Position numbers and translations under genes: made by a program. Positions 57,801 to 64,000 of a stretch of 64,000 nucleotides of DNA are shown here, piece after piece. The first letter of the stretch is position 1, and every line of letters begins with the position of its first letter. The stretch comes from Manis javanica. Lineage: Eukaryota; Chordata; Mammalia; Pholidota; Manidae. The stretch is taken from assembly GCF_040802235.1 (NCBI RefSeq), contig NC_133156.1, positions 109,956,173 through 110,020,172 on the forward strand. The letters are read 5' to 3'. The notes below the pieces were generated by a model. That model was not told the origin of the DNA, made no database searches, and saw only the letters and a list, made by a program, of their open reading frames with translations.

Positions 57801-58670
57801 AATTTCAGAGTCACCAGATCCACCATAGCTGATGATAGAAGCTTCCTCTCTAGCAATTGGATGTGATTTGGCTTTGGATATGAGCAACATGGAGTCTAAA
57901 CTAAAAACAGCTTTCAGGTGTTAATGACAAGTTTTCAGGATCCTCACCAACTGCAATCAGAGGCAATCTCAACAGTCCTTTTGTTAGATTAAAGAGATTT
58001 ACAATGATATGTTCCATGGATTTGAAATTTAGATGAAATAGGTATGTTTTAATGGTGATCTAGAATCTCTACATTCCCTCCCCCACCCCCTTTCTTTTCT
58101 TATGAAAAATAGTCTGGGATTTCTGGGTCATAATCAGTATATTTTTAATGAATCAAAATCACCACAAAATGGAATATTTAAGGAACCTTTTCTCACTATA
58201 TATTCTCAAAAGCAGTTCTGTATTTTAATTAGGTTGTTTTTTTAACCCAGTGTTTCCACTTGTCTGAATATTCATGGTAGAGTAATGCTGTTTCATGGTT
58301 CTTAAGAACCGTGATAACAAACAAATAAAAACATTCATTTCTGTATGAATATAAGAAAACTCGATGGTGCTACGTGGAAATGAGTACTATTTCTTCCCTG
58401 AAACTCAAATTAAATATAGAGGCTGAGATTAACCCTTTGGTTTCTGGCTGTTGAAGGAGCAGCCTAGCTGATTGCCATCCTCCACCACCACCACCCCAAA
58501 CCAGAAGTTGCTGCCACTCCAATCCCTGGGTTGCCACAGTCAAGGGCAGCTGAGACCCTCAGGCACACTTACTGGATTGCACGTTGGTCGTCAGTCACTA
58601 GTTTACACTGAAAACTTTAAGAAAACAATCCCATGATACATATTGCTCTTTTCTGTGAGATGTTATTAAG
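54875..58670. other. Intergenic, no gene
   Basis: Open frames such as 56601-56990 lack support. I recognise no repeat with confidence. I looked specifically for granzyme K exons and saw none. Confidence 0.45.
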
Positions 58671-58674
58671 GATG

Positions 58675-58870
58675 TTCATTGTCAGTGGTTTTCAGATTTG
58701 CCCACTTATCAGAATCATCTGAATTGCTTTTAAACAGTGCAGATTTCCAGGCCCACCTTGTGTCTATTCAGTCTGAATTTCCAGGCAGGCAGTCAGGGAA
58801 ATCCAGATTACAATGCTCTCAGATGATTCTGATGTAGTTGGTAGGGAAATCATGGCACAGTTTCCTTTAA
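58675..58870. mobile_element. MER5A-like hAT element
   Basis: 'agtggttttcagatttg', 'gaatcatctgaattgcttt', 'gcagatttccaggcccacc' and 'agatgattctgatgtagttg' follow MER5A order. Confidence 0.75.
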
Positions 58871-59094
58871 GAGATCATGGAAGAAAGTTTTCTCTGATTT
58901 CAGTTCCAACACCAGTGGTCCTACTTCTCAGCCAAAAGTGTATTTTTATTTCCTAGATACTGAAGTTCATATAAATGATTGTGTTGATTTTTTGCATTGA
59001 CTCATGTGAAGCATAGAACCAAATATGGCCCCTTCTCACAAAAGTATAGGAAGACAATTAAGGTACCTTGGGTATTAACAACACTCTTGTTTTT

Positions 59095-59254
59095 GTTTTC
59101 TCTTTCTTATTCTCATTTCCACCGTGCCTCAACTTTTTCACCAATTAAATAGTTGATTAATTAATAAATCTTTTGACCCTCTTCATGTATTTTTCCCACC
59201 CTTAAGCCCCTGTCTCTGGCAACCATCAATCTGTCCTCTTTATCTAAGAGCTTG
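59095..59254 (-). mobile_element. Ancient L1 fragment hosting the young L1
   Basis: 'cttaagcccctgtctctggc' and 'aaccatcaatctgtcctct' are old antisense L1 phrases that stop abruptly at the T-run of the younger insertion. Confidence 0.55.
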
Positions 59255-59271
59255 TTTTTTTTTTTTTTTTT

Positions 59272-59603
59272 GAGAGGGCATCTCTCATATTTATTGATCA
59301 AATGGTTGTTAACAACAATAAAATTCAGTATAGGGGGGTCAACGCTCAATGTACAATCATTAATCCATCTCAAGCCTAATTCTCGTCAGTCTCCAATCTT
59401 CTGAAGCATAACGAACAAGTTCTTACATGGTGAATGAATTCTTACATAGTGAATAAATTCTTACATGGTGAACAGTACAAGGGCAGTCATCACAGAAACT
59501 TTCGGTTTTGATCATGCAATATGACCTATAAACAATCAGGTCAAATATGAATATTCGTTTGACTTTTGTACTTGATTTATATGTTGATCCCACATTTCTC
59601 CTA
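59272..59603 (-). repeat. LTR-like U3-R segment with purine tract
   Basis: On the minus strand a purine run (taggagaaa, 59603-59595) is followed by TGTGGGATC..., about 320 bp in all. An AATAAA (59290-59295) lies 18 nt before the poly(A) start. That layout equals a 3' LTR transcript polyadenylated at R. No U5 or second LTR is present. Inferred from layout only. Confidence 0.5.
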
Positions 59604-60230
59604 TTATTATTATTATTTTTATTTTTAATAAAATGCTGAAGTGGTAGGTAGATGCAAGATAAAGGTAGAAAACATAGTTTAGTGTTGTAAGAAGGCAAAT
59701 GTAGATGATCAGATGATCAGGTGTGTGCCTATGGACTAAGTATTAATCCAGGCTAGACAAGGGCAGCAAGACATCCACGGATGCAGAAGATTTCTCTCAA
59801 AGCAGGGGGGTGAGGTTCTGAGCCTCACCTCTGTTGATCCCCAAATTCTCACCTGATGGCCCCCCTGCGACTGTGCCTGTCTTAGGTTGTTCCTCCCTTG
59901 AGGAATCTTACCCGTCTCTGGCTAACCAATCATCTTACGGGGCCATACAGGGAAATGTAAAGTTGGTAAGTGAGAGAGAAGCCATATTGTTTGCAAAGGT
60001 TAGCTTTTTACTTCTTTGCAGATTTATGCCCTGTGGCTTCTATGCCCAGCACTTGTCTCGAGGTATCTTTACCACCTGGAGGAATTATGATACTCGGTAA
60101 ATTCGATATGAGGCACGAATTCTATTTAAGGGTTGTAATTAGGAAGGAAGAAGAAAAGCTATAGATGTAGCATATGAAGGAAACTTGGGAGGATTGATTA
60201 TTTCTTTGACATATCTTCTTGTATAGTACC

Positions 60231-60672
60231 TTAAGTATGTATAGGTTTTAAACTACTAACTAATTTGCACACACATATTAACATAATAGGAATACGGTGA
60301 CATAAACAAAGCAAATCTATAATTACCATCCATCTCCAGTGAAGCCAAGAAAACCATTTAGGCACCCTAGGCATTTGTGAAAATTTATCTATGATATGAT
60401 GGATATTGTCCAACTGTACTTGAACCATCAGACAAATTAAAGCAGCCCATTTCTGGGATCTGTTCACATCCCATATGTTCTTTTAACCATAGATAGTCTA
60501 TAGTCATGAGATTTTGGAGTGCTACAACTTGCACCCCTCCCAACTCCTGGTTGAGTTCCAACAGTACAGATCCGGTCAAATTCGTTGTCTCATTGTATGC
60601 ACATGCCAGCCTAGACATCTCCCTCCTCATTCTTATGGCAAGTCCAGGAGACGGTGGGCTGGATGCAGCCAC
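60231..60672 (-). pseudogene. env: Retroviral env transmembrane-subunit fragment in the L1 tail
   Basis: Two overlapping minus-strand frames (60672-60385 and 60467-60231) together look like an Env TM. The first has a short helix, a sequon, VVALQNLMTIDYLWLKEH (immunosuppressive-like heptad region), then GCEQIPEMGCFNLSD, a disulfide loop resembling CX6CC with the first Cys of the pair replaced by Gly. A frame change follows. The second frame then gives HHIIDKF, a Trp-rich pre-anchor stretch and a hydrophobic anchor. The loop wording is nearer to alpharetrovirus-type TM than to ERV-1 or ERV-2. Fusion peptide and SU are not recognisable. Not functional as read. Confidence 0.65.
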
Positions 60673-61441
60673 AACCGCAGCATCGCCCGGATCCCTGTGG
60701 AGGCTTTTTGATGATCATCCCCCGGCACAAGTCCTCCAGAGAGTGCTGATGCCGGAAGCTCCTCCTCATATCGTATCTTAGTTCATTTTCTGGGTATCCA
60801 AGCTAGGCCTTGATCTTCTGCGTAGAAACAAACAGACCCTTTGCCCACACTTTGACATGCCCTCTATACCACTGTGCAGAACTCATTGGAGGTCAGCACA
60901 CAGTAACTGCTTTTTTTTTTTTTTTAATTAAGAGAAAGGAATATTATCCGAAAAGAGTACCTCCATAGCTGATCATCTGACACCCTTTAAGTGATCAACA
61001 TTAAGGATATTTAAAGCATGCGTTGATCTTTGATTTACCAATAGTTTTATCCTGTTAAGGAGTAATCCCCCTTTTCTTTCTTTCTTTCTTTTTTTTTTTT
61101 TTTTTAAATTTTTAATCTACACTTACATGAAGAATACTATGTTTACTATGCTCTCCCCTATATCAGGTCCCCCCTAACAACCACATTACGGTTACTGTCC
61201 ATCAGCTTAGCAAAATGTTGTAGAGTCACTACTTGTCCTCTCTGTGTTGTGCAGCCCACCCTCCCCTTTCTCCCTCCCCACCATGCATCTTAATACCCCT
61301 CTTCTTCTTCCCCCCCCTTATCCCTCCCTGCCCACCCATCCTCCCCAGTTCCTTTCCCTTTGGTACCTGTTAGTCCATTTTTGGGTTCTGTAATTCTGCT
61401 GCTGTTTTGTTCCTTCAGTTTTTCCTTTGTTCCTATACTCC

Positions 61442-63975
61442 TCAGATGAGTGAAATCATTTGGTATTTCTCTTTCTCCGCTTGGCTTATTTCAGTGAGCA
61501 TAATACTCTCCAGCTCCATCCATGTTGCTGCAAATGGTTGGATTTTTCCACTTCTTATGGCTGAGTAGTATTCCATTGTGTATATGTACCACATCTTCTT
61601 TATCCATTCATCTACCGATGGACATTTAGGTTGCTTCCAATTCTTGGCTATTGTAAATAGTGCTGCGATAAACATAGGAGTGCATCTGTCTTTCTCAAAC
61701 TTGATTGCTGCGTTCTTAGGGTAAATTCCTAGGAGTGGAATTCCTGGGTCAAATGGTAGGTCTGTTTTGAGCATTTTGATGCACCTCCATACTGCTTTCC
61801 ACAATGGTTGAACTAATTTACATTCCCACCAGCAGTGTAGGAGGGTTCCCCTTTCTCCACAGCCTCGCCAACATTTGTTGTTGTTTGTCTTTTGGATGGC
61901 AGCTATCCTTACTGGTGTGAGGTGATACCTCATTGTAGTTTTAATTTGCATTTCTCTGATAATTAGCGATGTGGAGCATCTTTTCATGTGTCTCTTGGCC
62001 ATCTGTATTTCTTTTTTGGAGAACTGTCTGTTCAGTTCCTCTGCCCATTTTTTAATTGGGTTATTTGTTTTTTGTTTGTTGAGGCGTGTGAGCTCTTTAT
62101 ATATTCTGGACGTCAAGCCTTTATCGGATCTGTCATTTTCAAATATATTCTCCCATACTGTAGGGTTCCTTTTTGTTCTATTGATGGTGTCTTTCACTGT
62201 ACAGAAGCTTTTCAGCTTAATGTAGTCCCACTTGCTCATTTTTGCTGTTGTTTTCCTTGCCCGGGGAGATATGTTCAAGAAGAGATCACTCATGTTTATG
62301 TCTAAGAGGTTTTTGCCTATGTTTTTTTCCAAGAGTTTAATGATTTCATGACTTACATTCAGGTCTTTGATCCATTTTGAGTTTACCTTTGTATATGGGG
62401 TTAGACAATGGTCCAGTTTCATTCTCCTACATGTAGCTGTCCAGTTTTGCCAGCACCATCTGTTGAAGAGACTGTCATTTTGCCATTGTATGTCCATGGC
62501 TCCTTTATCAAATATTAATTGACCATATATGTTTGGGTTAATTTCTGGGGTCTCTAATCTGTTCCACTGGTCTGTGGCTCTGTTCTTGTGCCAGTACCAA
62601 ATTGTCTTGATTACTATGGCTTTGTAGTAGAGCTTGAAGTTGGGGAGTGAGATCCCCCCTACTTTATTCTTCTTTTTCAGGATTGCTTTGGCTATTCGGG
62701 GTCTTTGGTGTTTCCATATAATTTTTGAATTATTTGTTCCAATTCATTGAAGAATGTTGCTGGTAATTTGAGAGGGATTGCATCAAATCTGTATATTGCT
62801 TTGGGCAGGATGGCCATTTTGATGATATTAATTCTTCCTAGCCATGAGCATGGGATGAGTTTCCATTTATTAGTGTCCCCTTTAATTTCTCTTAAGAGTG
62901 ACTTGTAGTTTTCAGAGTATAAGTCTTTCACTTCTTTGGTTAGGTTTATTCCTAGGTATTTTATTCTTTTTGATGCAATGGTGAATGGAATTGTTTTCCT
63001 GATTTCTCTTTCTATTGATTCGTTGTTAGTGTATAGGAAAGCTACAGATTTCTGTGTGTTAATTTTGTATCCTGCAACTTTGCTGTATTCCGATATCAGT
63101 TCTAGTAGTTTTGGAGTGGAGTCTTTAGGGTTTTTGATGTACAGTATCATATCATCTGCAAATAGTGACAGTTTAACTTCTTCTTTACCAATCTGGATTC
63201 CTTGTATTTCTTTGTTTTGTCTGATTGCCATGGCTAGGACCTCCAGTACTATGTTAAATAACAGTGGGGAGAGTGGGCATCCCTGTCTGGTTCCCGATCT
63301 CAGAGGAAATGCTTTCAGCTTCTTGCTGTTCAGTATAATGCTGGCTGTGGGTTTATCATATATGGCCTTTATTATGTTGAGGTACTTGCCCTCTATTCCC
63401 ATTTTGCTGAGAGTTTTTATCATGAATGGATGTTGAATTTTGTCAAATGCTTTTTCAGCATCTATGGAGATGATCATGTGGTTTTTGTCTTTCTTTTTGT
63501 TGATGTGGTGGATGATGTTGATGGATTTTCGAATGTTGTACCATCCTTGCATCCCTGGGATGAACCCCACTTGGTCATGGTGTATGATCCTTTTGATATA
63601 CTGTTGAATTCTGTTTGCTAATATTTTATTGAGTATTTTTGCATCTACATTCATCAGGGATATTGGTCTGTAATTTTCTTTTTTGGTGGGGTCTTTTCCT
63701 GGTTTTGGTATTAGGGTGATGTTGGCTTCATAGAATGAGTTTGGGAGTATTCCCTCTTCTTCTATTTTGTGGAACACTTTAAGGAGAATGGGTATTATGT
63801 CTTCTCTGTGTGTCTGATAAAATTCCGAGGTAAATCCGTCCGGCCCTGGGGTTTTGTTCTTGGGTAGTTTTTTGATTTCTGTTTCAATTTCTTTGCTTGT
63901 AATTGGTTTGTTTAACTTTTGTGTTTCTTCCTTGGTCAGTCTTGGGAGGTTGTATTTTTCTAGGAAGTTGTCCAT
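61442..63975 (-). pseudogene. L1 ORF2 (reverse transcriptase and C-terminal domain), one frameshift
   Basis: L1 ORF2p is the endonuclease/reverse transcriptase driving target-primed retrotransposition; the endonuclease part lies outside the window. The right frame (63975-62692) has [45 protein letters not shown] and the catalytic LFADDMILY. It ends at 62692 after a frame slip near 62710 in a T/A-rich spot. Homology continues in a second frame to 61442 with [16 protein letters not shown], the Cys-rich [26 protein letters not shown] and the usual C-terminal YTMEYYSAI. Only this single break is visible. Confidence 0.93.
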
Positions 63976-64000
63976 TTCTTCTAGGTTTTCCAGCTTGTTG

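Larger units (their letters stand above)
59255..64000 (-). mobile_element. Young L1 (3' part) with an ERV-derived tail; continues past right edge
   Basis: On the minus strand the order is ORF2 (63975 to 61442), a C/T-rich L1 3' UTR (61441 to about 61108), an A-rich tract (61107-61075), about 150 bp of unknown sequence, a second A-run (about 60927-60912), an env transmembrane fragment (60672-60231), a purine tract and LTR-like segment (59603-59272), and the terminal poly(A) (59271-59255). ORF2 is nearly intact, so the element is young. All parts share one strand and the whole ends in poly(A), suggesting one retrotransposed unit. Nested independent insertions are the alternative. Confidence 0.75.

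Noticed and set aside
54875-58670. Search for a neighbouring granzyme K gene
   Set aside because: In human, GZMK lies on the upstream side of GZMA, but no GDSGGP, AAHC or related exon was found here or elsewhere right of GZMA.
62936-63621. Plus-strand frames of 166 and 63 codons
   Set aside because: Antisense of the L1 ORF2 reverse transcriptase.
1-64000. CRISPR arrays, bacterial operons, rRNA
   Set aside because: None present; sequence character is mammalian throughout.

Overview
This window is nuclear DNA of a placental mammal. Evidence: spliced host exons with GT/AG borders, ancient MIR, L2, MER5-like and L1 fragments, young L1 sequence, and two multi-kilobase endogenous retroviruses. 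I saw no Alu, rodent B1, carnivore tRNA-Lys SINE, ruminant BovB/ART2, pig PRE or horse ERE copies. That SINE-poor picture, with a peculiar long-tailed L1 family, suggests a laurasiatherian, possibly a pangolin. The species guess is weak inference; the clade is firmer.

Host gene content is the granzyme A locus, read on the minus strand. A complete five-exon GZMA gene lies at 25315 down to 17747. All splice sites can be placed, the catalytic His/Asp/Ser are present, and the predicted protein is 252 aa. A second granzyme A-like first exon (2218-2149, minus), with a promoter segment resembling that of the complete gene, shows a tandem paralogue whose remaining exons lie left of the window. The complete gene has lost the ATG position retained by the paralogue and uses an in-frame ATG four codons later.

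Between the two granzyme promoters sits ERV-1 (6287-15089, plus strand): a class I (gamma-like) provirus with a tRNA-Phe-type primer site, a tandemly repeated leader, broken gag/pro/pol, and a 405-codon open stretch covering most of env. Its LTRs differ at roughly 10 positions plus two indels. It is flanked by a 5-bp duplication and interrupts an old DNA transposon.

From 26 to 45 kb I see no gene, only old repeats (L1, L2, MIR, microsatellites). At 45524-53540 (minus strand) lies ERV-2, a class II, IAP/betaretrovirus-like provirus of 8017 bp with gag, dUTPase-protease, pol and env. Its two 334-bp LTRs differ at a single CpG site and it has a perfect 6-bp target duplication, so it is a very recent insertion. 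It carries one nonsense codon in gag and one frame break each in pol and env.

From 59255 to the right edge is the 3' part of a young L1 on the minus strand (ORF2 reverse transcriptase and C-terminal region). Beyond its own 3' region and an internal poly(A) tract comes a retroviral env transmembrane fragment, a purine tract and an LTR-like segment whose poly(A) signal sits 18 nt before the terminal poly(A). This composite, an L1 apparently carrying an ERV-derived tail, is the most unusual structure in the window.
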